Notes: generated by a model from the sequence alone, not told the origin. 64,000 nucleotides of DNA from Chachezhania antarctica (GCF_003646465.1 NZ_QZEX01000003.1:185066-249065), one strand, 5' to 3'; shown: positions 36,121-43,875, numbered from the stretch's first letter. Numbers and translations: made by a program.

Positions 36121-36921
36121 TCAGGCCCGGGCGCGTTCTGAAGCCGAAACCGATGCCCGCGCCGCCGCCGTCAGGGCGGCGAAGATGCGTCGCTGGGCCT
36201 TGACAAGGAACAGATGTTCCGGGTGCCACTGGACGCCCAGGGCGAAGCCCGGGCCGGGGCTTTCGATCGCCTGGATCATGCCGCCCTCGTCGCGGGCGGC
36301 GACGTGGAATCCTTCGCCCAAACGGTCCACGGCCTGGCTGTGCAACGCATTGACCTTCAAGCGTTCCGCGGCCTCACCGCCACCCGCCACGCGGGCGAGG
36401 CGCGAGCCGGGTTCCAGCTGCACGCGGCGGCGGGGCAGGACGGTGTAGTAGCGGCGGGAGCGGGGATGGGCGGCGAAGGCGTCTCCGTGCAACGTGCCCC
36501 CGGCGGCGACGTTCAGCATCTGCGCGCCGCGGCAGATGCCCAGCACGGGGATGCCCCGGTCAAGAGCTGCTTCGGCCAGACGGCGTTCCATCGCGTCGCG
36601 GTCGGGGTCCAGTCTGGCCTCGACGATCCATTCGCCATCGTAAAGCGCCGGGGAAATGTCGTCTCCGCCGCCAATGATCAGCGCATCGACGGACCCGAGA
36701 TCCGATGGCTTGCCCACCTGCCACCGGACGGCGCGTCCGCCGGTAAGCCACAGGTTGAAGGCCACCAGCGGAAAGATGCGCCAACCGGATCGCTGCGACG
36801 TTGTCACGGCGATCCGGGGCGCGTCGGCCGACACGCCGATCCGTGCCATGCGTTTGCGGGCACGGTCCAGCGCATCGAAGGGAATGCCGCGGGCCAGGGC
36901 TTCGGTCGTGCCCCAGCTCAT
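36121..36921 (-). CDS. Class I glutamine amidotransferase (PuuD/gamma-glutamyl hydrolase-like)
   Basis: A 266-residue protein. DALIIGGGDDISPALY (about residues 79-94), the nucleophile Cys130 in GICRGAQMLNV, and the His-Glu of GVQWHPEHLF (about residue 240) form the catalytic triad of class I amidotransferases, in the branch that hydrolyses gamma-glutamyl amides. Its ATG overlaps the amidoligase stop (ATGA), so the two are coupled. Likely roles are supplying ammonia to the amidoligase or removing a glutamyl group from its product (inference). Both are downstream of an EcfG-type promoter. Confidence 0.82.
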   Translation of the reverse strand: MSWGTTEALARGIPFDALDRARKRMARIGVSADAPRIAVTTSQRSGWRIFPLVAFNLWLTGGRAVRWQVGKPSDLGSVDALIIGGGDDISPALYDGEWIVEARLDPDRDAMERRLAEAALDRGIPVLGICRGAQMLNVAAGGTLHGDAFAAHPRSRRYYTVLPRRRVQLEPGSRLARVAGGGEAAERLKVNALHSQAVDRLGEGFHVAARDEGGMIQAIESPGPGFALGVQWHPEHLFLVKAQRRIFAALTAAARASVSASERARA

Positions 36922-38039
36922 GCCACGCAGCTGGCGCCACCCGCGGGGGCGAGCATCGCCTGTGCGCCCAGAAGGCGGGTGACTTCGGCATGGTAGATCG
37001 CGGCGTCCTCGCGGTCGGCATCGACGCCCATGTATTCCTGCCACACCTCGCCGAGCGTGGTCAGCAGGTGAGGCGAACGGGCGACCCGTTCCACCAGCAC
37101 CCAGCGGCGCCATTCGTAGGCCAGGCTCCAACCCTGAGTACCCAGGCGACTGTCGGGCAGGCGGTAGTGGTAGGCCGGACGCGCGCGGACCGAGCTGTGA
37201 TCGCTGTAGTACTCGGCGAAGATCTCGGGCCGGACCGAGGCCAGCGCTGGCAGCAGGTCGAGTCCGTGATTGCGCGAGGCGATATGCGTGCCGGTGATCC
37301 GGGCGAAGGTATCGATCCCCATGTCGGGGCCGTGCGCGACCAGATCATCGACATAGGTTTCCGGGAAGCGCTGCGTGAAGGGCAGCAGGCGGCGGCTGAA
37401 ATCCAGCGGATCGCGGGTGCGCAACCACGGTTCGAGCAGGGCATAGGCCATCGCGATACGCGGCATGTCGGTGCCATCGTCCGGGTCGGCCAGTTCGGCG
37501 TTCAGGTGCAGCCCGAAGCCCCAGGCCAGCCCCTCGCCCGATCCCTTTGCGCCACGGGCCGTCAGCGCGGACAGCAGTGTTTCCATCAGCGGCAATGCGT
37601 TCTGGCTGACCGGTTCGGTCACGATTTCGACCGGGATCACCGACCGGCCCAGCGACACGACCGCATCCGAGAACATGCCTTCCGACTGGGGCCGGTACTT
37701 GCTGTCGAGATAGATATCGAGATCGCCGCAGTCGGAGCCCACGACCTTCCATTCGGCCGGGCCCATCCGTTCGGCCACGCCATGCAACGCAGCGGCGGCA
37801 CAGCGCGCGGCCTTCTCCGGAGACAGGGAGCCGAACTCCACCTCGATCCCCACGCGGCGCGGGCGGGGTTCGGCGGGGTTTTCGGGCAGCGGCGGGTAGG
37901 CCAGACTGTTGGCGATGGAGGGGTGTGGTTTGCGGGCCACCGTGGCGCGTTCGAGCACACGGGCAGGTCCGGTGGGGGCGGGGCCATGGACAGGGCCGTG
38001 AAGGGCGCTGTGCGTCGGGGCGAACTCGGTCATGCTCAT
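36918..38039 (-). CDS. Putative amidoligase (glutamine synthetase-like COOH-NH2 ligase)
   Basis: A 373-residue protein of the amidoligase_2 type (PF12224). GIEVEF at about residues 64-69 supplies the metal-binding Glu pair, and GFGLHLN at about 174-180 the second conserved strand of the glutamine-synthetase fold. The first 60 residues are Pro-rich and probably flexible. The family is predicted to join a carboxylate to an amine with ATP; substrates are unknown. The message is probably made from the EcfG promoter at 38048-38072, ending 8 nt before this ATG with no ribosome site, so translation may be leaderless (a second ATG is at 38033). It forms an operon with the amidotransferase. Confidence 0.8.
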   Translation of the reverse strand: MSMTEFAPTHSALHGPVHGPAPTGPARVLERATVARKPHPSIANSLAYPPLPENPAEPRPRRVGIEVEFGSLSPEKAARCAAAALHGVAERMGPAEWKVVGSDCGDLDIYLDSKYRPQSEGMFSDAVVSLGRSVIPVEIVTEPVSQNALPLMETLLSALTARGAKGSGEGLAWGFGLHLNAELADPDDGTDMPRIAMAYALLEPWLRTRDPLDFSRRLLPFTQRFPETYVDDLVAHGPDMGIDTFARITGTHIASRNHGLDLLPALASVRPEIFAEYYSDHSSVRARPAYHYRLPDSRLGTQGWSLAYEWRRWVLVERVARSPHLLTTLGEVWQEYMGVDADREDAAIYHAEVTRLLGAQAMLAPAGGASCVA

Positions 38040-38047
38040 GTAACGTG

Positions 38048-38072
38048 AACGCCCCGGCGCGGAAATGGTTCC
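38048..38072 (-). promoter_or_regulatory. EcfG-type promoter of the amidoligase operon
   Basis: On the minus strand, GGAAC (38072-38068), 16 nt, then CGTT (38051-38048): an exact match to the alphaproteobacterial general-stress promoter. It fills the 36-bp gap after the histidine kinase gene. The -10 element ends 8 nt before the amidoligase ATG, so the transcript would start at or next to the start codon. Confidence 0.75.
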
Positions 38073-38075
38073 GTT

Positions 38076-39956
38076 CTATCGGTCGGGATCGAAAGCCTGA
38101 ACGGGGAAATCTGCCGATACCGAATACGTCTCGTCCTCGATCTCGACCACGGCGTCGCTGTCGAGCTGTCGCGCGAAGGCGGTGATCAGCTGCGTGCCGA
38201 GACCGCTGGACAGCGTGTCGACCTGGTTCGTCTCGCGCGAGTCGGGGTCGGGATCGATCGAGTTCTTGACCGACAGGCGGATGCTGTCGCCGTCTTCCTG
38301 CCCCGTCGTGGTCAGGGACACGGTCAGCCAGCGATTGTCCGAGCTGTCGGGGCCAAGGTATTTCAACGCGTTGGTCACGGCTTCGACGGTCAGAAGCGCG
38401 AAGGGCAGGGCCTGGTCCGGGTACAGGATCACCGGGGCCAGTTCCATCGTCACCTGAGGCCGTTTCGACTGTCCGCCCGGCGACAGCTGGATCAGCGGGC
38501 CGATCACGTCGCGCAGCAATTCGTCGGCACGCACGCGGCCCAGCTCGGCCGCCTGGTACAGGCGCTGGTGGACGGTCGACATGCCCGAAACCCGCCGGTT
38601 GACGCTGGCCAGTGCGTTCGAGATCTCCATGTCGTCGGTGCGGCGGATCTGAAGGTTGATGATCGACGAGATCAACTGAAGGTTGTTCTTCACCCGGTGG
38701 TGGACCTCCTTCAGCAACACGTCCTTGTCATGGAGCGCGTCCATCAGCCCGGCTTCGTCGCGGATCAGGGTTTCGGCCACGGCCATGAACTCGGCCTCGA
38801 TCGCTTCAAGCTCGTGGGGAAGGGTGCCTTCGGGCGCGGGCTTCGGCAATTCGCGGGTGCGCCCGAACCGCCGCATCTGCGCGCCCAGGATGGAAACGGG
38901 GCGGACAAGCTGGCGGTGCACCGCCCAGTAGACAAGGCCCAGCGACAGGACCCACATCAGCAGCGGGAAGAGTGCGGCGGATATGGCGGCGGCCCGCACG
39001 ACAGTGGTGTCGCGCCGCGGCCAGACAGCCATGGCGAAAGCCGCGCCCGACAGGATCGGGACACCGGCCAGCACCTGGTTTCCGGTCTCGGCGATGCGGA
39101 TGGAGCGGGTGCCGATCAGGCCGCTCTGGCTTTCGAATTCGGCGATCAGGGCGGCGCGAACCTCCTGCGGCGGCAGGGGGACGGTTTCGGGCTCGTCGTC
39201 GGTACGGCGCGATACGCCGGGATTGATCACCCCTCCGACGGCATTGACCACGAACAGATGCACCGGCCCCGCGGCGCTTTCATCGGCACCCGGTGCGACG
39301 CTGTCGTCTTCGTCGCGTTTCAGGATCACGGTCACGGCGCCCGTCAGGCGTGATTGCGCGCCGTTGTCGGTCAGCGCCCAGACCGGCAGCGAGACCACGA
39401 CCTGGGGCGGAGTGTTGGTTTCGGGCGCACCCGGAATGCGGCGGATCGTCAGGATGCCCCGGCCGGCGGTGGCGGCATCGGGTGCGGCGCGGTTGTCCGA
39501 CGCGCAGGGCGATGGCGGTTGCGGGCCGATCCCGGCAGAGGATTCCAGGGCGGTCTGCGCCTCGTCGACCGGCACGAAGCCGGCATAGGAGAACCGCCCG
39601 CGCGATCCGGTCACGAAGCGGGACATCAGCGCAGCACAGGCTTCGGCATCGGAATCGACCTCGGGCAGGACCGAGGCCAGCGTGCTGGCCGCCGCGCGCG
39701 CGGTATCCAGATCGTCACCTTCGGTGCTGGCGAATTCCTTCAGCCGGATCATGCGGTCGCGATAGGCGATTTCGTCAAGTTCGCTCTGAAGCCGCAGCGT
39801 TTGCGCCACGGCAATCAGCCCCAGCGGCAGCAGCGCCAGGGTCAGAACGATCCCCAGCCGGAAGGATAGCGACCGCCGCCATGACCGGCCCTGCACATCG
39901 ATGACCGGGCTGCCCGATACACTGGCATGACCCGATCCCGCTTCAGTCGAATTCAC
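38076..39956 (-). CDS. Sensor histidine kinase, HisKA_2 type, of the general stress response
   Basis: A 626-residue membrane kinase. A transmembrane helix at about residues 30-55 and a second at about 325-350 enclose a roughly 270-residue periplasmic sensor domain, followed by a HAMP-like region, the HisKA_2 dimerisation motif LKEVHHRVKNNLQLISSIIN (phospho-His about residue 418) and a HATPase domain. HisKA_2/HWE kinases of this type phosphorylate PhyR in other alphaproteobacteria. The GTG start overlaps the ecfG stop (GTGA), so it is translated with the sigma factor; its substrate is most likely PhyR, encoded at 40934. Confidence 0.87.
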   Translation of the reverse strand: MNSTEAGSGHASVSGSPVIDVQGRSWRRSLSFRLGIVLTLALLPLGLIAVAQTLRLQSELDEIAYRDRMIRLKEFASTEGDDLDTARAAASTLASVLPEVDSDAEACAALMSRFVTGSRGRFSYAGFVPVDEAQTALESSAGIGPQPPSPCASDNRAAPDAATAGRGILTIRRIPGAPETNTPPQVVVSLPVWALTDNGAQSRLTGAVTVILKRDEDDSVAPGADESAAGPVHLFVVNAVGGVINPGVSRRTDDEPETVPLPPQEVRAALIAEFESQSGLIGTRSIRIAETGNQVLAGVPILSGAAFAMAVWPRRDTTVVRAAAISAALFPLLMWVLSLGLVYWAVHRQLVRPVSILGAQMRRFGRTRELPKPAPEGTLPHELEAIEAEFMAVAETLIRDEAGLMDALHDKDVLLKEVHHRVKNNLQLISSIINLQIRRTDDMEISNALASVNRRVSGMSTVHQRLYQAAELGRVRADELLRDVIGPLIQLSPGGQSKRPQVTMELAPVILYPDQALPFALLTVEAVTNALKYLGPDSSDNRWLTVSLTTTGQEDGDSIRLSVKNSIDPDPDSRETNQVDTLSSGLGTQLITAFARQLDSDAVVEIEDETYSVSADFPVQAFDPDR

Positions 39957-40588
39957 GCGAGGCCGCTCCCGTTCCCGTTCACGACAGAGCGCGTCGCGGC
40001 GTCGGTCATGTCGAGCGTTTCATCGGGCTCGAGCCCCATCCGTTCGGCCAGAGCCAGACGGCCCCGGGCCAGTCGGCTCTTGATCGTGCCGACCTTCACG
40101 CCGCAGACATCGGCGGCTTCTTCGTAGGAGTATTGCAGCACGCCGATCAAGGTCAGAACCTCGCGCTGTTCGACGGGAAGCTTGGCCAGCGCCGTGCGCA
40201 GGTCCGTCATCTGCAACCGTCCGTCATGGGCCGGTTTTTCCGACAGCCGTCCCACCAGCGCGCCTTCGGCATCCTCCACCATGCGGCCCGCCTTGCGGCG
40301 GTCGGAATAGTAGGTGTTGCGCAGGATGGTAAACAGCCACGCACGCATATTGGTGCCGGTTTCGAACCGGTCCAGCGCCGACCATGCCTTCAGGACCGTA
40401 TCCTGCACCAGATCATCGGCCTGGGCCGAGTTCCGCGTGAGGCTGAGCGCGAAGGCCCGCAGGACCTTCATGTGTGAAACAAGCTCTTCCTTGACCTGGG
40501 CCAATTCCGCCGGGTCTGTCCGTTTCGGTTTGGGTTCGGTCGGATGTCCGTCGCTCGGGCGGTCGCCGGCAGGGTGGACGGTTGTCAT
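39953..40588 (-). CDS. ecfG: ECF sigma factor EcfG (general stress response)
   Basis: A 211-residue ECF sigma factor (ECF15 group). Region 2 (about residues 38-105) includes FALSLTRNSAQADDLVQDTV and the NMRAWLFTILRNTYYSDRR block; region 4 (about 130-185) has LPVEQREVLTLIGVLQYSYE and GTIKSRLARGR. It directs RNA polymerase to GGAAC-N16-CGTT promoters, several of which flank this locus. ATG overlaps the nepR stop (ATGA), coupling sigma and anti-sigma synthesis. Confidence 0.93.
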   Translation of the reverse strand: MTTVHPAGDRPSDGHPTEPKPKRTDPAELAQVKEELVSHMKVLRAFALSLTRNSAQADDLVQDTVLKAWSALDRFETGTNMRAWLFTILRNTYYSDRRKAGRMVEDAEGALVGRLSEKPAHDGRLQMTDLRTALAKLPVEQREVLTLIGVLQYSYEEAADVCGVKVGTIKSRLARGRLALAERMGLEPDETLDMTDAATRSVVNGNGSGLA

Positions 40589-40773
40589 TGAGCGGTCTCC
40601 CCGTCGCTGCGTTGCGGCGCGGGCATGACTTCGGGCGCATCGATCTGGTCGAGCTGGTTCAGGAGGTTCAGGAGCCGCGGCGGCAGCTCCTCTTCTGCGT
40701 CTTCCTCGAAGACGCGGCGCAAGCTTTCGTCGATCTGCACGGCTGCAGTTCGTTTTTCCCTTTTATGTGGCAT
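40585..40773 (-). CDS. nepR: Anti-sigma factor NepR
   Basis: A 62-residue protein. The core VQIDESLRRVFEEDAEEELP, then PRLLNLLNQLD (about residues 12-43) is the NepR family motif whose two helices bind EcfG or phosphorylated PhyR. ATG at 40773 follows gaaggga; longer in-frame extensions upstream run through the promoter and are rejected. It heads nepR-ecfG-kinase and is preceded by a consensus EcfG promoter at 40844-40868. Confidence 0.9.
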   Translation of the reverse strand: MPHKREKRTAAVQIDESLRRVFEEDAEEELPPRLLNLLNQLDQIDAPEVMPAPQRSDGETAQ

Positions 40774-40837
40774 GTGGTCCCTTCGGCCCTTTTCGCTTTC
40801 GGCGGTCTGACGATCGTAGAAATTATCCGGCGTGTGG

Positions 40838-40862
40838 GGAACAAACGCCGCTGTCGCGAGTT
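40838..40862 (+). promoter_or_regulatory. EcfG-like promoter for phyR
   Basis: GGAAC (40838-40842), 16 nt, then AGTT (40859-40862), one mismatch from the CGTT consensus. It is the plus-strand half of an inverted repeat GGAACAAAC/GTTTGTTCC (40838-40868) and lies about 70 bp before the phyR ATG. Confidence 0.6.
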
Positions 40863-40868
40863 TGTTCC
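40844..40868 (-). promoter_or_regulatory. EcfG promoter for nepR-ecfG-kinase
   Basis: Minus strand GGAAC (40868-40864), 16 nt, CGTT (40847-40844): exact consensus, about 70 bp before nepR. It overlaps the plus-strand promoter for phyR, so one short palindrome drives both halves of the regulatory circuit. Confidence 0.75.
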
Positions 40869-40933
40869 GTGAAAAACGATGTTCTGGGAGAATAATTTTG
40901 ACGACCTCCACCGACGCCGCACCCGGCAACAAG

Positions 40934-41734
40934 ATGACGCTTTCGGATCTCATTGCGCCCCATCTGCCCTATTTGCGCCGTCATGCGCGGGCGCTGACGG
41001 GCGCCCAGTCGAGCGGTGATGCCTATGCTGCCGCCACGCTCGAGGCCATTCTGGCCGAACCGTCCTGCTTCGATGCCGCGACCATGGGTGGCAAGGCCGC
41101 CCTGTTTTCGGTGTTTCACGCGATCTGGACCGGCAGCGGCGAATTGCAGGCCGAGCCCGACGCCGGCCCCGCAACCCGCGCCAAGGCGCTGGAACGCTTG
41201 TCGTCGCTGACCTCGGGCAGCCGCGAGGCGCTGCTTCTGAACACGGTCGAAGGGTTCTCGATCGAGGACGTGGCGGCCATCATGAAGATCAACATCGACG
41301 AGGCGGCGACCCTGGTGGGCACCGCGCGGTCCGAGATGCACGAAGGCATGCAGGGCCGTGTCATGATCATCGAGGACGAGGCGATCATCGCCATGGACCT
41401 TGAAGGTATCTGCGCGATGATGGGACATTCCGTCACCGGCATCGCCCGTACGCGCTCTGCCGCCGTGTCGCTTGGCAAGGCGGAAAAGCCCGACCTGATC
41501 CTGGCCGACATTCAGCTGGCCGACAATTCCAGCGGGATCGACGCGGTCAACGACCTATTGCAGGAAATGCCCGAGGTTCCGGTGATCTTCATCACCGCCT
41601 TCCCCGAACGCCTGCTGACCGGCGAACGGCCCGAGCCCACGTTCCTGATCGCCAAACCATACGATTCCGATCAGGTAATCTCGGCCGTCAGCCAGGCAAT
41701 GTTCTTCGCGTCGACGGAAACGCTGAACAACTGA
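40934..41734 (+). CDS. phyR: Response regulator PhyR (sigma-like domain plus receiver)
   Basis: A 266-residue anti-anti-sigma factor. The N-terminal sigma-like domain (about residues 1-135) starts TLSDLIAPHLPYLRRHARAL and mimics EcfG. The C-terminal receiver (about 140-260) has MIIEDEAIIAMDLEG, the phospho-acceptor Asp in LILADIQLAD (about residue 190), VIFITAFPE and IAKPYD. When phosphorylated it binds NepR and frees EcfG. ATG at 40934 matches the family N terminus and length; a TTG at 40898 after gggagaat has the better ribosome site and would add 12 residues. Confidence 0.92.
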   Translation: MTLSDLIAPHLPYLRRHARALTGAQSSGDAYAAATLEAILAEPSCFDAATMGGKAALFSVFHAIWTGSGELQAEPDAGPATRAKALERLSSLTSGSREALLLNTVEGFSIEDVAAIMKINIDEAATLVGTARSEMHEGMQGRVMIIEDEAIIAMDLEGICAMMGHSVTGIARTRSAAVSLGKAEKPDLILADIQLADNSSGIDAVNDLLQEMPEVPVIFITAFPERLLTGERPEPTFLIAKPYDSDQVISAVSQAMFFASTETLNN

Positions 41735-41738
41735 TCGC

Positions 41739-41763
41739 AGGGCCGCGACCTTAAAGCGGCCCT
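41739..41763 (+). terminator. Hairpin after phyR
   Basis: An 8-bp stem AGGGCCGC/GCGGCCCT with a 9-nt loop, 5 nt after the phyR stop. A second hairpin, GGCCC-TTTCG-GGGCC, lies at 41786-41800. No T-run follows, so termination may need Rho. Confidence 0.45.
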
Positions 41764-41888
41764 CACGCCCTGACAAACTTTTGGAGGCCCTTTCGGGGCC
41801 TGCAACCTCGCGACTTGACGACCGCGGGAGCTGGAGTTGATCCCATGGTATCGTCAAATGCGTTGGCCGCCGGTCGCCGAGATCAGGA

Positions 41889-42353
41889 TCAAGGACGGGC
41901 GGCCGAGTTGCGCTTTTGATCTTGCAGCACTTCGAGCAAGCGTGCGACCCAGCCCCTGTTCGGGAAAAGCGTTACTTTCGCAAGCAGGGCGGGTTCGATC
42001 TTGTGCCTGCGGACGATGGTCATGAACATTTCGGCGCCGCTGTCCGTCTCGATCTCCTGCATCTGGCCCGCAGGTACAAAGGCGAACTGGCCCGACGATT
42101 GCGCTGTCCCATCTGCAGCGCGCCATCTCCATCCGCCCTTGGTTGTCAGAAAATGGACATCGTCTGTAACTGTATTGCCCGGAAGGTACGTGCCCGGCGT
42201 CAGCCTGAGATAGACGACGAGCGGTCCGTCCAACGCATTGTCGTGGACAAGCTTTGCATGAACCCCCGGCAGAACGTGCACTATTTCGCCGTCCCGCGGT
42301 GTATCGACGGCCACGGAACCTGGATTGAGGGTGGTGCATTTTTCCGAAGACAT
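41889..42353 (-). CDS. Cupin-like hypothetical protein
   Basis: A roughly 154-residue protein. The middle (about residues 45-130) has the beta-strand pattern of a small cupin: LRLTPGTYLPGNT, then VHFLTTKGGWRWRAADG and GQFAFVPAGQMQEIET. The usual His-rich metal set is mostly missing, so metal binding is doubtful. I prefer the ATG at 42353 (gagg 8 nt upstream) to a GTG at 42413. It converges with phyR and has a near-EcfG element upstream (42490-42513), so it may be a stress gene. Function unknown. Confidence 0.6.
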   Translation of the reverse strand: MSSEKCTTLNPGSVAVDTPRDGEIVHVLPGVHAKLVHDNALDGPLVVYLRLTPGTYLPGNTVTDDVHFLTTKGGWRWRAADGTAQSSGQFAFVPAGQMQEIETDSGAEMFMTIVRRHKIEPALLAKVTLFPNRGWVARLLEVLQDQKRNSAARP

Positions 42354-42489
42354 GTGTGGCAAACCTCGATTGTCTGAGACGATCAGTGTTACCCCGTGTC
42401 CTGAGGCTTTCACCGCGGCAGCACCCGGTTGCTTGGCGGAACGTGTGCCGCCGCTTTACCAGGTATTGCTATTGGACGAAGGCGAAAGG

Positions 42490-42513
42490 AACGTCCGCCA
42501 TGCCGGGCGTTCC
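42490..42513 (-). promoter_or_regulatory. EcfG-like element with short spacer
   Basis: Minus strand GGAAC-N15-CGTT, within a symmetrical GGAACG-N14-CGTTCC repeat (42488-42513), upstream of the cupin-like gene. The spacer is one base shorter than the 16-17 usual for EcfG, so activity is uncertain; it could instead be a palindromic operator or the 3' hairpin of dps. Confidence 0.3.
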
Positions 42514-42545
42514 CGGACGATAGCGGACGTACCATCAAGCCGGTA

Positions 42546-43043
42546 TCAAGACGCCGAAAGCGCGTGCAGCATCCAGGCCGATTTCTCGTGGAAGGCGGCG
42601 CGGGCCGTGGCCATGTCGGCGGTCACGGCGTCGTTGTTGCCTTCCGAAATCTCGATCACAGCGCGCAGGCGGTGCGCCAGACGGGTATGGTCGGCGGCCA
42701 GAGCGTTGCACATGTCGCCGGCGCTGGGACGGTCGCCCAGTTCCTCGACGACGGTTTCGCCCAGAATGGCGCTCATCTTCATCGGCGTCAGCAGCCCCAG
42801 CGCGCGGATGCGTTCGGCCAGCTCGTCGGCGGCCTGGAACATGTCCTCGTACTGCTCTTCGGTCAGGTTATGGACCGCGTAGAACAGCGGCCCTTCCACG
42901 TTCCAGTGGCAGATATGGGTCTTCAGCGTCAGCGCGTAGGTGTCGGCCAGAACGTCGCTCAGCGCGTTGGCAATGGTTTCGCTGTTCTTCACGCCGGAAT
43001 GCGTGTCGATATCGTGCGGGACGACGTTTAGTGCGTCGGTCAT
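42546..43043 (-). CDS. dps: Dps family DNA-protection/ferritin-like protein
   Basis: A 165-residue four-helix protein that forms 12-mers, oxidises and stores iron and protects DNA under stress. The ferroxidase signature is intact: THICHWNVEGPLFYAVHNLT, then EEQYEDMFQAADELAERIR (His, His, Asp, Glu at subunit interfaces). ATG at 43043 follows aaggagaca. Its position beside the general stress core fits known regulons, but I find no consensus EcfG promoter directly in front of it. Confidence 0.92.
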   Translation of the reverse strand: MTDALNVVPHDIDTHSGVKNSETIANALSDVLADTYALTLKTHICHWNVEGPLFYAVHNLTEEQYEDMFQAADELAERIRALGLLTPMKMSAILGETVVEELGDRPSAGDMCNALAADHTRLAHRLRAVIEISEGNNDAVTADMATARAAFHEKSAWMLHALSAS

Positions 43044-43115
43044 GTCATGTCTCCTTCTTGTTCCTTCAGGGGTTGGCATCAAGGCCGCCGGTTACCGGCA
43101 CCCTTGAAACCAGCG

Positions 43116-43286
43116 TCATACGCCGCGGCCTCGAATGGCGCGAACCACGAGGGTGACGACGAACAGGATGAGGAACAGCACAAACAGGATCTGCGCGATC
43201 CCGGCGGATGCGCTGGCAATACCGCCGAAGCCGAAAACGGCGGCGACGAGTGCGATAATGAGAAATGTGAGGGCCCAACCCAACAT
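43116..43286 (-). CDS. DUF1328 small membrane protein
   Basis: A 56-residue protein read from ATG at 43286. Two hydrophobic helices (about residues 3-20 and 28-48: [20 protein letters not shown], then [15 protein letters not shown]) and a basic tail RAIRGRGV match the DUF1328/YtjA family, common small inner-membrane proteins of unknown role, often stress-induced. A consensus EcfG promoter lies 53 bp upstream (43339-43363), and a ggaaa-type ribosome site precedes the start. Confidence 0.85.
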   Translation of the reverse strand: MLGWALTFLIIALVAAVFGFGGIASASAGIAQILFVLFLILFVVTLVVRAIRGRGV

Positions 43287-43338
43287 GGCGGTTTCCTTTT
43301 ATGGTTCCGATGCGGCCTCGTGGGCCGATTGGAAAGGT

Positions 43339-43363
43339 AACGCCTTGATGAACACAAAGTTCC
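43339..43363 (-). promoter_or_regulatory. EcfG promoter for the DUF1328 gene
   Basis: Minus strand GGAAC (43363-43359), 16 nt, CGTT (43342-43339): exact consensus, with the -10 element 53 bp before the start codon. The gene-free stretch 43287-43625 holds this promoter, the divergent csbD promoter at 43566-43590, and otherwise nothing I recognise. Confidence 0.75.
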
Positions 43364-43565
43364 GGCGGGCCGTGCTGGATCTGGTGTCGGGGGGAGGGAG
43401 AGGCGGAGCGCAGAACCAGGGACAGGTGCTAGACGGCACGGCGCCCCGCCAGGCAGGTAATCTCCCACCTGATACATCAACTTCCCAGCCCGGCCGGGGT
43501 TCCCTTGGCGATCGGGATTTTTGCGCCCTGTGCCAAAACTTTCTTTCGTCAGGCCAAGACAATGT

Positions 43566-43590
43566 GGAACCCGCGCCGGTTCCGGGCGTT
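43566..43590 (+). promoter_or_regulatory. EcfG promoter for csbD
   Basis: GGAAC (43566-43570), 16 nt, CGTT (43587-43590): exact consensus, 36 bp before the csbD ATG, which itself follows an AAGGAGG site. This gives a normal leader of about 28 nt. Confidence 0.78.
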
Positions 43591-43625
43591 GTCCTTGCGA
43601 ACCTGAAATGAAAAGGAGGCCCGTC

Positions 43626-43823
43626 ATGAACTGGGACATCGTGCAAGGTAACTGGACTGAATACCAAGGCCGCGTGCGCAGCGCCTTCGGCAAGCTCACG
43701 GACGACGAAGTGCAGCAGGTCAAGGGCGACCGCGAACAGCTGGAAGGCCTGATCCAGAAGAAATACGGCAAGACCAAGGAAGAGGCGCACCAGGAAGTCG
43801 ACAAGTGGCTTGAATCCGCCTGA
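43626..43823 (+). CDS. csbD: CsbD family stress protein
   Basis: A 65-residue, highly charged soluble protein with the CsbD pattern: MNWDIVQGNWTEYQGRVRSA at the N terminus, then KLTDDEVQQVKGDREQLEGL and KKYGKTKEEA. The molecular function is unknown, but family members are classic general-stress-regulon proteins, in agreement with the exact EcfG promoter upstream and an intrinsic terminator downstream. Confidence 0.93.
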   Translation: MNWDIVQGNWTEYQGRVRSAFGKLTDDEVQQVKGDREQLEGLIQKKYGKTKEEAHQEVDKWLESA

Positions 43824-43848
43824 TACAGGCGATGCGTCGGATAAAGAG

Positions 43849-43875
43849 GCCCTCCCCCTTGGGGAGGGCTTTTTT
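43849..43875 (+). terminator. Intrinsic terminator of csbD
   Basis: A 9-bp perfect stem GCCCTCCCC/GGGGAGGGC with a CTT loop, followed by six T. A textbook Rho-independent terminator, 26 nt after the csbD stop. Confidence 0.9.

Noticed and set aside
40898..40933. TTG start for PhyR with a good ribosome site
   Set aside because: The added residues are not part of the conserved PhyR N terminus; kept as an alternative in the phyR entry.
43287..43625. Possible additional gene in the dps-csbD intergenic region
   Set aside because: Apart from two divergent EcfG promoters, no open frame with a ribosome site or recognisable protein was found.
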